Positions 46,151-57,880 of a stretch of DNA of 64,000 nucleotides are shown here, one piece after another. The stretch's first letter is position 1. Every line of letters begins with the position of its first letter. This DNA comes from Sistotremastrum niveocremeum HHB9708 (Eukaryota; Basidiomycota; Agaricomycetes; Sistotremastrales; Sistotremastraceae): assembly GCA_001630475.1 (NCBI GenBank), contig KV419437.1:226053-290052 (forward strand), written 5' to 3'. The notes under the pieces are model-generated. The model saw nothing but the letters and a program-made list of their open reading frames with translations. It ran no database searches and was not told the origin of the DNA. Position numbers and translations under genes: made by a program.

Positions 46151-47131
46151 TCAAATCTGCATATAGATGTTAGCGACATTGTTGTTGAGAAAAGACTCAG
46201 GCTTACATATTGTGACAACCAGCGGAAACCTGAGGCAGCAGGTGAGAACATGACAGGGAGAAAAGTTGACCAGGCACCGACCTTCGCCGTAACCCTGTCG
46301 CTGCACAACCGAACACATGAAAATCTCGATGGGACGGATGTCCTTCAAAGGAATTTTGCCCTATCAGAAAGGTTTAGGCCTCAAACTATGACTCGCAGAG
46401 AAGATTTGACTTACTTTTCCGGTCGTCTGATACAATCCGAGATGGTGCCTCAGCTCCTCCTCACTCACAGCACCAGGGGCGTCGATTTTGTTTCCGAGGA
46501 CGAGGAAAGGAACCTTGGAGAGTTCCTCAATGGAAAGGAGAGCATCGAGCTCGGCTTTTGACTCGGAGAAGCGTTCAAAATCAGCCGAGTCGACGAGGAA
46601 GACGATGCCATCGACTTCAGGGAAGTAATCTCGCCAGAGACGACGTGCTACAGAAATAAATCCGTTGAACTTCTGGTACTGATAGAAGCCTGAGGGTTGA
46701 CTGACCTTGTTGATGGCCGCCGAGATCGTAGGTGGTGAATTTGACGCTTCCGATAGCCAATTCCTCAGATGCTACAGTTTTGATGAGTTCGTTCGGAAGA
46801 TCTGGCAGTAGCGCTGGCTCTCACTGGGATGTAATGTGGGTTGGAGTGTTGCCAAGCGGTCGTTTTTGAGCATGTGCAGGAGGGTCTACAAGCACATGAC
46901 CGTCACTTTTGGAAGGCCAATTTCTACGAATTGGGCCCGACTCACGGTCTTGCCAGCATTGTCGAGTCCCAGGAACAAAATCTTTGCATTCTTGTGCATC
47001 AGACCTGTTGGGGTACGCAGATAATGAACACGTCAGCCTATGACGTCCGTGGCATCGAGAGATGCCAATTTTTTGACATGAGACGAACCCAGCTGAGCAA
47101 GAACATCCCAAAACCAGTTGACAATCCACAT
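46151..47131 (-). CDS. SAR1: Sar1 small GTPase (COPII coat assembly)
   Basis: Eight exons (47089-47131, 46946-47004, 46825-46885, 46706-46771, 46415-46647, 46282-46360, 46207-46229, 46151-46156) give exactly 189 residues, the family length. Sar1-GTP inserts its N-terminal amphipathic helix ([16 protein letters not shown]) into the ER and recruits Sec23/24. Motifs: G1 GLDNAGKT at 27-34, switch [17 protein letters not shown], switch II DLGGHQQARRLW, GNKID, and the end [11 protein letters not shown]. The final exon is only 6 nt (Ile plus stop), the shortest complete exon in the window. Bases 45927-46150 after the stop hold its 3' UTR and the displaced 5' flank of PIG-M. Confidence 0.95.
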
Positions 47132-47307
47132 TTCGAAGAAGAGTTGAAGATTGGGAAGATGGAAGCAGAAAGACGCGGTGAGGTCGAGTGAGGGAATCGG
47201 AAAGTTCCGATGCCGACATCATTGCAGGGCACACGTCGGCTTGAAAAATACATTTTATATTGATTTCTACTGCTACAGTCGACAAGTCCTCGGGCTTGCT
47301 ATGAAAA

Positions 47308-48718
47308 TTATACAACCTCGAGAATGATCTTTCCACTGCATTGAAGGGATAACGTCAGATTGCAGGTCACCATAACAAGTCACCCGAATTGACTTACGAG
47401 TTAGCGTTCGCAGCCATCTCTTTATGAGCTTCTTGGACCTTGGTCCAGGGATAGACCTGCAACGCGACTGAGATTAGCTCCTGCGACGTTTCCTCTTTCT
47501 GGTTCAACATACCGCATGAATATAACTTTTCAGGAGTCCGTTTCCATCCTCTCCAGTGATAGATCCAAATGCTTTATCGCGGAACGCAGCTATCAGGCCA
47601 GTCTGATAGTCTACGGATCGAGAACGAAGGGTAGAGCCCTGTATTCTGAGGCGCTTATAGAGTAAGGGCCCCAAGTTCACTTTTGGATCATTCCCTATTC
47701 GATTCCTGTCAGCACGGTTGCAAATCGATATAATAAATGCACATACCGCTCAGGAATGCCAACAGAATCATTCGCCCGTCGATAGACAGAGCATCAATGT
47801 TCTTCTCCCAATGATCCTTCCCGACGAAATCGACGATCAGATTTACTCCCTTGCCTCCGGTTTCTTTCTTGATGATTTCAGCAAAGTTCTCAGTCTTGTA
47901 GTTGATAGCATCGGTAGGTCCTTCAGGTATCTTCAGGAGCCAATCCAGCTTTTCTTTGCTTGAAGCTGTGGTGAATACGCGGCTGCTGAACGATGTCATC
48001 AATGTGCAGGAATTTCGAAAAATGATACATGTACTTACGCGCCAAAGAATCTAGCAAGTTGATTTGCTGCAACACCGACACCAGAAGCACCAGCGTGAAC
48101 GAGTGCGACTTCGCCCTTCTGGATTCCACCCTCGTAGGATACAGCTTGGAAAGCTAGAGGCCAGATCGTTAGTTCAGAAAGCCCAGCAATGAGGAGAATT
48201 GAGATACGAACCTGTCAACCAGTTCTCTGGGATGCTAGCAGCCTCAACCCACGACAAGTTTGTCGGCTTTCGCCATATATGCGTCTTCGCAACAGCGATG
48301 TACTCAGCATAAGCGCCCTGTTGAACCATCGTTAGGCCTGCCTCCACTAGGGTGTTTGATTACTTACACCTCCTGCTAATCCAAGGACTTCGTCACCAGT
48401 CTTCCATTCCGTTACACTGGAACCCAGTTCATCGACAGTTCCGCTGAACTCGACACCGAGAATATCGCTAGAGCCTGGAGGAGGGGGATAGTGACCTTCC
48501 CTCTGACTTAAATCCATACGATTTAAGCCAAATGCTTTAATCTAAACACGATAAGTAACCCGGAATCAGCATGCTGGTTTCATCACACTGAGACATCAGT
48601 ACTTCACCTTTACAAGAACCTGCTGTGCACTGGGCGAAGGCTTTGGAGCATTTCCAATGAACAGATTCTCAACAGGACCTTTCCCTCCTTTAATCAGAAC
48701 AGCGCGCATCTGAGCCAT
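47308..48718 (-). CDS. Zinc-less quinone oxidoreductase (MDR family, PIG3-like)
   Basis: Eight exons (48608-48718, 48368-48541, 48212-48317, 48039-48153, 47747-47985, 47513-47694, 47398-47456, 47308-47335) give 337 residues. The start MAQMRAVLIKGGKGPVENL is typical. Family blocks: KAFGLNRMDLSQREGHYPPP, ILGVEFSGTVDELGSSV, GGAYAEYIAV, ASIPENWLTAFQAV and the NADPH-binding turn HAGASGVGVAANQLAR. NYKTENFAEIIKKETGGKGV and LLAFLSGN follow. The zinc-ligand cysteines of alcohol dehydrogenases are absent, which places it with NADPH:quinone reductases such as TP53I3/PIG3. Probably cytosolic; it reduces quinones or enones. The last exon is 28 nt. Confidence 0.9.
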
Positions 48719-51585
48719 GGTTGTCAATGAAGGCAAGATACAGCCTGAGAGTTTTGGGTTTTATGCTTGCTGATCAGCATGATCGTCCTCGGGTAGCCGC
48801 CGGCGAAAGTCGGACCTTCGTCATCGCTCCGGGAAGCCGACGGCTTGAGCACACCGTCGTGCACGCCGCTTTTTTACGCTCTTTGCTGTTCCCAGTCATC
48901 CTCGCGCATTCGCTCGGAATAATCTGTTATTGTGGTGGCTGTGCAAGGATGAAGGGACGGACGAGTGGAAGCGGATGCCGAAAATTTTCGCTCATATCCA
49001 GCCAATGTCATCAACTAACAATTCTTCGCTGATCAGTGAAGTGATCATTGGCATGAGCACCTCTTACCTTGGTACGAGGAGCTCGAACATTTCGGAGGCA
49101 TCGCATTCAGCATGGGGGTTGAGTCCCTCAGCTAATATGCCATCCCGACATTGGGATTCAGTATGCACTAAGAAAGAAAGAAATCTCTTTGTCTGCATGG
49201 CTAGCACGCTTTCTCAACTTCGCTCTTGGGCCATCTGTCATGTGTGCGCTCACATTCTAGTCCTATGTGCATAACGATCAATTTTCTTCATGACCCAATT
49301 GGGAAAAAAGTCTTGCCTGGCTTCAAGTTTCTGCCGTTGTTGTTGATCAAGAGTCTGTATCAATACGAATGGAGAAAGGCACTCTATTTCCTTCGGAAAC
49401 CCTTCACCTGTGGCAACTGAACCCGAGAAAATAAACGCACTTCATTGGAACGACCCTCACTTTCCGAAGATATAAGCGGATTCTTTGGCACCGACATTTT
49501 ATCTGACAGGGAAAATTCTGATTGTCCATGATCGGATCAATTGCTTACAGTAATGAAGACAGGGAAGTAAGCATCAATAACCAGAGACGACTGACCCCAA
49601 AAATCAGAAGTTCTCTTCCCATCTTTCCGATTTGCTCAGTCGGTTACTTGATGGTTCGCCGATGAGAACGATACTCGGGAGCGCAGAGTGGCTTCCAGAC
49701 CTTCGGAAACAGAGTATTGACGCTTTGTTTTCAGAAACTCCGGATCCCATGGAGCCTGTAGTGGAGTTGTCGGGATGAAGCTGAGACGATTCATGGCGCT
49801 CACATTCTTCTTTCATTGCGAAAACGGCACGCGAATTTACCGCAGTGTATAGCCAATGAATTGCATGCCGCAGGTTGGAAAACTTCTCCAAGGTCCGTCC
49901 AGGAGCCCTACGAAGTTTCTCGTCGGAATTGTCATTCTGATTCCTTGAAATCGGGCCGGTCCCATAAACCAATAATCAAGACACCGCTGTCCACATAGGG
50001 ATACCTCTGCACTATTTGTTCTCAATGCCTCCCAGTGTTCTTCATTTCATGCTCAACATTTGGCATTATTTTCAAGGCCATCGGGATCACCTCCACGATG
50101 CCGACATTTCCCATCTCAGAGCGCCTGGAAGGACAAGTCTGTCAGGTGAGGTGTGACTCTTGATCAATCGTGGCACCGCCTTTGCTGATTATACTCGTAT
50201 AGGGAACTGTGGCGGAGATCATCGTCACAAGGTACGAGAACTATTACGAGAACGAACCAGGAACTAAAGACAGATGACAGACTCTAGGCTTTTGCGAGGA
50301 ACCTTGAATCAGGAGAACGCGTCGATACTCAGGCATTGTGGGAAGGAACTGATCTTGTGATTTAATGTCGTGAACCGCATATGGCATTTCGGGCGCCACT
50401 ACAAGGTATTGTTGACACGGCGTTTACTTTGATGACCGGACGGGAGAACGTGCCTGTGGGGCTCTACTAATACTTCTTTGGAATGAGGGTTGCCCCACAT
50501 GCATTGAACGGCAGCAGCGTGATTGACGACTCTCTGGTCGCCCTGTAACGAGAGCTCTCTTTCCCTGCCTAGAGCACATTGCTCCGGGCTAGGCCGGGGG
50601 TTTCTCTCAAGGCTAGATGAATTCAGAAGCGAATTGTTGTTGCATTAGGATTTTCGGGGTCGAAATCGCGTCGACATGTGTCACGACAAACCAAGTCCCG
50701 TCTCACAGCTTATGTGCCAAAAGAGGAATGTTCTCGTTCACAAAAAAAAGGAGAAACAGATAGAAACACCTCAAACCAAACACAAAAAACCACACTGCAC
50801 GGTACCTCTTATTCTTCTCCCTTCCCCTCTTGCGATGTAATCACGGACGACGACGTTCCAGGTACATTCTATGGGAACCGGTCCTTGTCAGCGTGAGTGG
50901 CTTCCTCCCGCTCGGAATTATCCTTCCGCTCGAGTGGCCCGAATATAGCACCCAGATCTTGTATACACGAACTGGCAATAGAATGGATTGTGTTTCTCCA
51001 TGTTCGGAAACTTCAGACCAACAGTAATTTGTGGGTCGTTATCGCTGCATCTATTCGTTCGGTGCTCCGGGCAGGCACGTCATGTTCTATTGATTGGTAT
51101 CAATGCGTAAAATCTGGAAGCCAGTGCATCCAGTTTTCAATGCTAGCGGCTTCGGCATTGTTCATTCTCATCGATTTCATGACGCCGTAACTCTGTTCTA
51201 GAAGCCAGCGATTTTCAGCGCCTTGCAAGAACTCGAAGGTACCATCAGGCAGTCTGGCGTTCATAGAGGCCACATGCTGATCGTTTCTTAGGGTTGAGGG
51301 CATCACTTGACAAAAGATCATGAGAAAATTACAACACGGAACCCGGATCCTGACCACGGAAAACGCATATAAACCACCAGGACATCGGACTATCTCCTCA
51401 GTTCACTACCTCCCAGTGCACGTAAGCATCTACATCGCACCACATTGGCTGAAGTCACTGACCGCCGCCATCGCGGCCCACAGTAACTCAAACCTCTTAC
51501 TTGTTCTTATAACCTTCAGTTCAATACCGTCAGTTCAATATCTTTACTTTGGGCGTTTTAGCTGACATTACGTTGATTATAGAGC
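48719..51585. other. 2.9 kb gene-poor region
   Basis: No gene could be assembled. Candidate pieces: a minus-strand frame of 122 codons at 49604-49972 with no recognised motif; a plus-strand exon-like stretch at 50050-50149 (MLNIWHYFQGHRDHL) with a GTGAGG donor and a possible next exon at 50203-50231; and a minus-strand frame at 51100-51357. None joins into a longer protein. The last about 200 bases are the promoter of the gene at 51586. Confidence 0.4.
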
Positions 51586-52134
51586 ATGAGCTACCCAAGT
51601 AATTATTCTCGGATTTTTTCTCGACGCTTCAGCTGATCTGCGTCTAATCTCTTCTCAGTCTGGGACGATTTCTTCGCCGACGTCAAGTCTGCACATGCAA
51701 GCATCTCCGACGTCGTCGGTCAAGCTGAGAGTGCCCAGCCCTCGGCCGAAGTCGACGCCATCCGACGTCGTTGGCCGCTCAAGGTAGTTGCCAACGGTGT
51801 AAAGATCTGGTGGAACTTCGGGCCATTCTACGGAGTTGGGGATACCGACAAGAAGGGGGCTGGAAGATTCTGGCCACTTACGAAATGGGAACCTGAAGGT
51901 TCTGCTAACGAAGCAATCAACGCCTCCGGCGATGTACCGGCAGTCATCCCTCGTCCTATCCTGCTTGGGACCTTCACTTTAGTCATCCAAGGTCAAACCG
52001 CTCAGTTGACTCTCAAGAAGAAGGATCAGGTCGTGGTATTCTCCAGGGAGTTCTGGGGACAGCAATGGAACTTGGATGGCACCTACACTGGAGAGTGGTT
52101 CATCGGAAAGCCGGATCCCAGGATTGTGGCGTAA
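51586..52134 (+). CDS. Small beta-rich protein, divergent member
   Basis: Exon 1 is 13 nt (51586-51598, MSYP plus one base) and exon 2 is 51659-52134, joined in phase 1 across a 60 nt intron; the product is 162 residues. The N-terminal part is helical (WDDFFADVKSAHASISDVVG). The C-terminal part is beta-rich: GTFTLVIQGQTAQLTLKKKD, VVVFSREFWG and GTYTGEWFIG. The order of an LTL strand, an FSRE-type strand and a final G-x-x-x-G-x-W matches the tandem genes at 22.8-25.0 kb (MTLTLFPG, FLSREY, GIWKGTW) and the gene at 62.4 kb, and all five genes have a tiny first exon with a phase-1 intron. Distant homology is likely; function unknown. Confidence 0.75.
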
Positions 52135-52524
52135 AAAGCCACTCCAACGCTCCAGAGCAATTAAGCCAAATCAATATGTCGATCCAAATTTTTGTACCTT
52201 GAATAAGAAATGTTAGTTCATTTGTTGACCTTGTAATAACCTTGGAAGGTTCAAAGGCCCCGAATCCTCCAACTGCTGCACTAAGGATTATATTGCGAGA
52301 GAGGAATATAGGCGTGAAGCGTAAGTAGACGAAGGGGGATCGAGTGGTGTTGACCGTAAAAGACGCGTACGGAAAAAATAATAGCAGGTTCGAGCAATCG
52401 CGTCGTTTCGATGGACAGCGGTATTGCCTGCGCCGTTTACTATAGGCCTAATACTCGAGTAGTATCAATATATATGGTGAGCACATCTGTCAGCCAGAGA
52501 GCTGAAATATGAGACAGCCATATA
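52135..52524. other. Convergent gap between 51586-52134 and the 5-phosphatase
   Basis: The 390 bases hold the 3' UTRs of two convergent genes. No gene was seen. Confidence 0.45.
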
Positions 52525-54051
52525 TTACGGTAATCGAATAGCGCCTTTCTTGTTACCCCACCACCTCCAAGCACCAATACCGACGAATAAGTTAGCAAAG
52601 CCGACGCCAGCATTGCCCAAGCCGATAAACCAAAAGAAGCACCAGACCCAGCCGATCGTCCAACCGATAAATCGGCCTGTCCAACGCTTCGCAAGCCAGT
52701 AGGGGTCAGGAAGGTATTGAGGAGGATGCGTGATTAGCGGAATGCCTGAACCCGTCAGATCGGGAGATGCCGGGAGTAAGTATAAGCCCACGATAGGTTT
52801 CTTTTGATGGGGTCAGTTGTGAATGATGACAATGGAAGCGAAGACGTACATGATCAGAAGTGGTATACGAAGGAATTGAAGTATAAATTAATGGCGTTAT
52901 GTGGGATAAATCAGGGGTCGTTGGGTCGTCAGTATATGTCGTGTAGAGTATTCGATCCGTCCATGACGGCGTTCGTTTCGAGCTATAGAAGATGAGACAC
53001 ATATGTTGAGGGAAGACGTGGAAGACGTACCTGTAAGCATCGACTTCACCCAGTTTGTATTTATACGTGCATTGGAATTTCCAAAAATCGGCTTCGCGCA
53101 ATCCAACTAAAGCCTCCCCATTCCGTCGCACTTTCGTTAGCTGATCGTATTCTTTCAGTTCCACACGTCCTTCATGTGAAGAAAGAGCTTCCCAGACAGG
53201 CGGATGCGAGTCCGAGTCGCGTATCTTCTTCGACGGGACTGGCCCCACAGGCTTGGCGAGAGGGTGGTCGGAGGGAAGAGTGACACGGAAGTTTAAATCG
53301 CCCAAGAAGAAGAGATGTGATGTAGCATACATAGTCGTTACTTCAGAGGAGTTGGAAGAAGGGTCCGGGAATAGAAGGGAGCGTGCAATGTAGTTGTAAT
53401 CTGCGATGCGCGCAGAGAGCTTATGGGCGAAAGGCGTGAGATGAGCGCAGACAAACCTTGAAACAGACAATTAGCCTTGTCCGCTTGCGAAGAAGAATGT
53501 GAGAACCACGTACGTGTATATCTCGCCTTCGCCTCCATCCAAGGCTTTGGCACGAAACCGAACACCAACAGCTCCTTTATTCCCAAGCCACAGAGGTCCA
53601 CATCCGGTCCACTGCGTCTGCACGTCACAAATTCTCCTTCCAAGTGTATCATCACGCGCGAAAACGAGAAGAGCGACCCCAACGTTCACAGCTCGAGCAA
53701 CGAGAGTGTATTTTTCTCCATTAGGAGCATATTTCTCAATTTGAGACTGAATCAACGTCGTCCGCGAATCCAAGATGGAGCGTGACAGCCCAGCAACTGT
53801 AACAGGAGCATTAGCATGATGAAAAACACGACATCGAAAGCTCTGACGTTCTTACAGGCTAAATGGAGAGGCAACAGCTCCTGAAAGCCAACCGCGACGA
53901 CATCTGGACCTCTTGGCTCCCTCGATAGAAAATTTGAGACAGTGAGAGTTGGAGAAAGCCAATCGACCAAGTCTTGAGGTAAACCTGAGCTGCCTTGGAG
54001 GTTGGTGTTATAGGAAGCTACTTGGCACAGCAAGCGCTCCGACTCTGTCAT
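52525..54051 (-). CDS. Inositol polyphosphate 5-phosphatase with C-terminal membrane anchor
   Basis: Five exons (53856-54051, 53514-53796, 53031-53456, 52850-52982, 52525-52800) give 437 residues. The catalytic domain spans nearly the whole protein: ASYNTNLQG at the start, VAVGFQELLPLHL, WLGNKGAVGVRFR, FVCAHLTPFAHK, FFLGDLNFRVTLP and the signature SWTDRILYTT, followed by a Ser-Asp-His (TSDH) near the end of exon 4. This is an endonuclease/phosphatase-fold enzyme removing the 5-phosphate from phosphoinositides. The C-terminus has two hydrophobic segments (WTIGWVWCFFWFIGLG and GVGFANLFVGIGAW). A single domain with a C-terminal anchor resembles yeast Inp54, which acts on PI(4,5)P2 at the ER; that assignment is inferred. 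Confidence 0.88.
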
Positions 54052-55033
54052 GAGTGTCGAGTAGAGTAGCGGATTACGTCAGCACCCCTACGCTTACATT
54101 TATTCACTCTGCTGCGTCAAGGAAAAGGCTGGATAAGATACAATCGATTCTGCAAATATTCTAATACGGTCAGGACATCGGTGGGGACCGTGAGGGAGGT
54201 GGCATAATCCTGATGCGAATGGCCCCGCAGTGGGAGATGCCTGGCAATCACAAACTTGGATATTGATGGATGCTGGGCTGTGTCAGAAGCGAGTGGCTTT
54301 GAATGTAGGGAAGGAAGCATCAAACAGCAGGTCGTCTGGGTCGTTGCGGCCGGTGCGACCACAATTCAATACGACATGCCAGGAGACGCCCGGCATACGA
54401 AGATAGATGAACAGATGCTCGCTTTATCAGAGGCGACGAATGACAAGACCACATGTGAGATGGGTAGGAACCGAAAAGCCGTGGAATGAGCGGACGCGAG
54501 ATCTAGCCGATGCCAATGGACGAAAAAGGGGCCGGCAATAGCGCTGAGATGTTCCTGATGGCTTCTGGTCCCGCGTGTTGTTCCCGTTTCTGTGAAGTGA
54601 TTTCCATCTTCCATCCTGGATTCTAATAGCGCAGTGCAAAGAGATTGCCTGGTCCAGAGCAGAGGGCCTGGTCTGGTCTTTGTGCCTTGACTCCACTTGA
54701 TAACACGTGTTGGAAAAAAATTGCATCCAAAAGCCAAGAGAGAGCACAGAGATCAGTTGTTCAGTGAACAGCTTGAGCCATCGTAGCTAAAGCATCCACT
54801 TTTGGAAAATGAAGACGGAAACAGTCAGTCGACGCGAGAGAACAAGAAAAGCCCGGATGGTCGTGTGGGAAGAGCAAGCTTGAAACTCCGACGTCGGCGC
54901 TTTGTTGCCTCCAGACTGCCCTGGGCCAGCTATAGATCGTCTCACAGAATTCATTCGAATATAAAATGAATCGATCATTGAGAGAGTCCGCTGCTCCTCT
55001 GCCGCACCCCCTTTCTGTTCTCCTACCACCACC
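54052..55033. promoter_or_regulatory. Divergent region between the 5-phosphatase and DUF2235 genes
   Basis: The 982 bases separate two divergent ATGs. Bases 54988-55033 (CTCTGCCGCACCCCC) are a C/T-rich 5' UTR. Short frames on both strands have no recognised content. Confidence 0.45.
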
Positions 55034-57305
55034 ATGGCCTACCAACGACTTGCCGACAACGACGTCCCTGCACCCGTTAGTGAAGCCGAATAGGATCCAC
55101 AACGAACAGTATTCACATCGAAATATTCCTTAGGACCCCTCCGTAAAATCGCTTGGTCTGACAGGTCTGCCTCACGATCCCGTGGAGTTAGTACTCATAA
55201 TTCATATCTTGTCTTTACTAACATCCATTTGTACAGTCGCACAAGTGCAGCATCCAACACAACGCTCACCAATGGCTACTTCGAGAACGGCAACTCTAAC
55301 GACGCCAAAGGAAAAGGAGTGAATTCTCCAATCACGCCCTTGGAATTGAATACTCTCATCCCTCCTACCATTCCTCATGATCAAACGTGCTGGCCGCCAA
55401 TTACTCCAAGACGTGCCAGGACATTGGTCCTTTGCTTTGACGGGACGGGAGACCAATTCGATGACGATGTATGCGTCTTTGTGCTAAGCTACACTATAAT
55501 GTCCGGTCTAAACCACGGTACAGAACTCGAACATCGTTCGACTCTTCCAACTCCTCAAGAAAAATGACCCTACACGTCAGATGTGCTACTATCAAGCTGG
55601 CATCGGCACATACACTGCGTACGGCTAATCTCTGGCTGCTCCATCTCTATCTTTCTGACCGCATATATCAGTCCTAGCGTCAACGGAGCGATCAGCGGAT
55701 TGTAAGCGCTCAAGCAGCTTTCAAAGTGCCAGCGTTTATTGACATCACACTCAGCGTCGCAGCCAAGCTCGACGAAGCCATTGCTTACTATCTTCATGCT
55801 CACGTATGTTGCACTTGATATAATCGAACTTCAAGATCTGACATGCTTCCTCACAGGTCCAAGAAGGATACGAGTTTTGTACGAATTGCCCATCTTTATT
55901 CGAACACGCACTAAGGATTTCTGTGCAGTGATGCAAAACTATGTCCACGGTGATAAGATTTGTCTCTTTGGATTTTCCCGAGGCGCATATACGGCTCGGG
56001 CTTTGGCGGGCATGGTTCACAGTGTTGGTCTTTTGCCCCAGTGGAACACCCAACAAGTGCCGTTCGCCTGGAAATGTTATACCGATGGCTCTCCCAAAGG
56101 TCTCGTCAGGGTGGGTTTCTCCTGGTCGCCCATGGATTCACACTCTTACTATTTTTTGCCCGTATTCAGGCATCCGAATTCAAGGCAGCATTCTCCAGTA
56201 ACGTCATCATTGATTTTGTCGGCGTCTTTGATACCGTCGCTTCTGTCGGCATTATCTCCAAAGAGCTCCCGTTCGCAGCTTCAAATCGTGCTATCCGCGT
56301 CTTCCGTCACGCACTGGCTCTAGACGAGCGCCGGGTTAAATTCAAGGCGAATCACTTCCACAACCCTCCCAAGATTGAGGCGGGCACGGAGAAGAAGATC
56401 AAGGCCCATCAGATTACTGGGTCGCTCACTCAACAAGAGGCTCTGGCAGGAACGAGGGTTGATCCTACTGGCACACATAAACCAAAGCGACCAGAGACTG
56501 ACTCCAAGGAAGTCTGGTTCGCAGGATGTCATGTACGTTCTAATATGTCTATCCTCGCAAAACGGTCGTCGCTAATCTTGATGTATACAGTGCGACGTCG
56601 GTGGAGGAAGCGTCAGCAACAAAGAGACCGTCAACCTCGCGATGATCCCTCTCCGCTGGATGATCCAGGAAACAATCGCTACAGAGACCGGCATCCTTTT
56701 CGATCTCGCTCAACTCGACTTGATCGGATTAACGCCTCATCATCTTCCCACTTCACCCGACGTTAAATACCCTCAACTCGTCGAGGTAGATCCTCCCGTC
56801 CCTCGAACGCCTTCTATCCCTGTCCAGGAAGTAAAGGACGCTGTCGAGCAGAGATTCGATCAGCTCGCGCTCGCGTGGGCGTGGTGGATTCTCGAGCTTT
56901 GGCCTCTGCGAACGAAGGCTCTGGATAAAGAGGGTCGTTTCGTGAAAGGTTACTTGTACGTCATCTATTGCATTGTCCAGACATAATTCTTGATGCTCAT
57001 GGTTGTGATAGATGGCCTAATCTGGGGCACGGTCGTTGTATCCCTGACCCCAACAAATATCCTCTCAATATCCACCGATCCGTCAAGTATCGCGCGGAGA
57101 ACTTTGAGTGGATCACGCCTGCTAAAGAGGGCGATAGAAGGAAGAAGGCACCTTATCAACCTAAGGCGTATTGGATGGACGAGAATAACGTTCATCACCA
57201 CCTTGATATCTTGCACCCGGAGACTTTGCCGAAGATCAACTGGTCAGTCCTTTCCTGCAGTACCCGCTGATTGATCTTGATTGACGCGTCCATAGGGTTG
57301 ACTAG
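55034..57305 (+). CDS. DUF2235 alpha/beta-hydrolase domain protein
   Basis: Twelve exons (55034-55075, 55134-55186, 55237-55468, 55524-55618, 55672-55701, 55755-55803, 55857-55878, 55929-56110, 56170-56532, 56591-56955, 57012-57242, 57296-57305) give 557 residues. The domain, shared with bacterial Tle1-type phospholipases, starts at RARTLVLCFDGTGDQFDDD. It continues NIVRLFQLL, YYQAGIGTY, GYEFLMQNY and GDKICLFGFSRGAYTARALA, in which Ser191 of GFSRG is the predicted nucleophile, then DFVGVFDTVASVG and WFAGCHCDVGGG, in which the Asp and His complete the site. A lipase/esterase activity is expected but the substrate is unknown. The first about 90 residues are polar. Three exons are 22-49 nt and the last is 10 nt. 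Confidence 0.9.
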
Positions 57306-57880
57306 AGTACTGCTGTGTACTGATAGATGGGGGGTGCTGGCGTACTATTGGGATAATTTATTGCTTTCTCCCGCTCTGTTTCAGTGTCTGTACTTTGATT
57401 CAATTCCATGTATATATGTATAACATGGCAGACGCGTTTGCTCTGAAATGAAACTTGCATGTATTATGCATCGTCTATAGCACGGCAGACATGTTTCCTG
57501 TGGGTTGAAAGACGGATTTGAAGTCGATATACTTTCGAGCACTTGGGATGGTCCCTGTCCCCTCGATCTCCCTGTCCTGCAATGAATTTCCCGTGTCCCT
57601 TGTCCCTAGTAGCAGCCTGTCCCAAGCCATTCTTGACTGTCCCCCTGTATTTTTGGGTGGACAATGGGTATAAAATCCGTAAAAAATCGAAGAAAATATT
57701 AAAATCATTGTGTGCCTATGTCTGAGGTTGTAACAGGGTGCACGTAATTCAAAATCGCCGAGATAATGTGCATATTAAATATATTCCTCATTCTACTGGT
57801 CGTCTTGATCGGCATTCGGACCAATCGATTGTTCTGTTTTCAAGTTGTTCATTCCTTGGTTCATTCTCGCCTCGGCTGTC
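57306..57880. other. Gap before the second F-box pair, with GTCCC repeat cluster
   Basis: The 575 bases contain the 3' UTR of the DUF2235 gene, then the GTCCC-rich block at 57551-57647 (listed separately) and the promoter of the F-box gene. Confidence 0.5.
57551..57647. repeat. GTCCC-motif cluster, probable transposon remnant
   Basis: GTCCC/TGTCCC occurs at least seven times in about 100 bp. The stretch GATGGTCCCTGTCCC (57548) and the stretch AATTTCCCGTGTCCC (57585) closely match GATGGTCCCATGTCCC (about 61933) and AAATTTCCGTGTCCCG (about 61976) in the element at 61911-62281. It therefore looks like a degenerate copy of that element's left end. Confidence 0.55.

Noticed and set aside
49604-49972. 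122-codon minus-strand frame as a gene
   Set aside because: No recognisable motif, no plausible partner exon and no start context; mentioned only within the gene-poor region.
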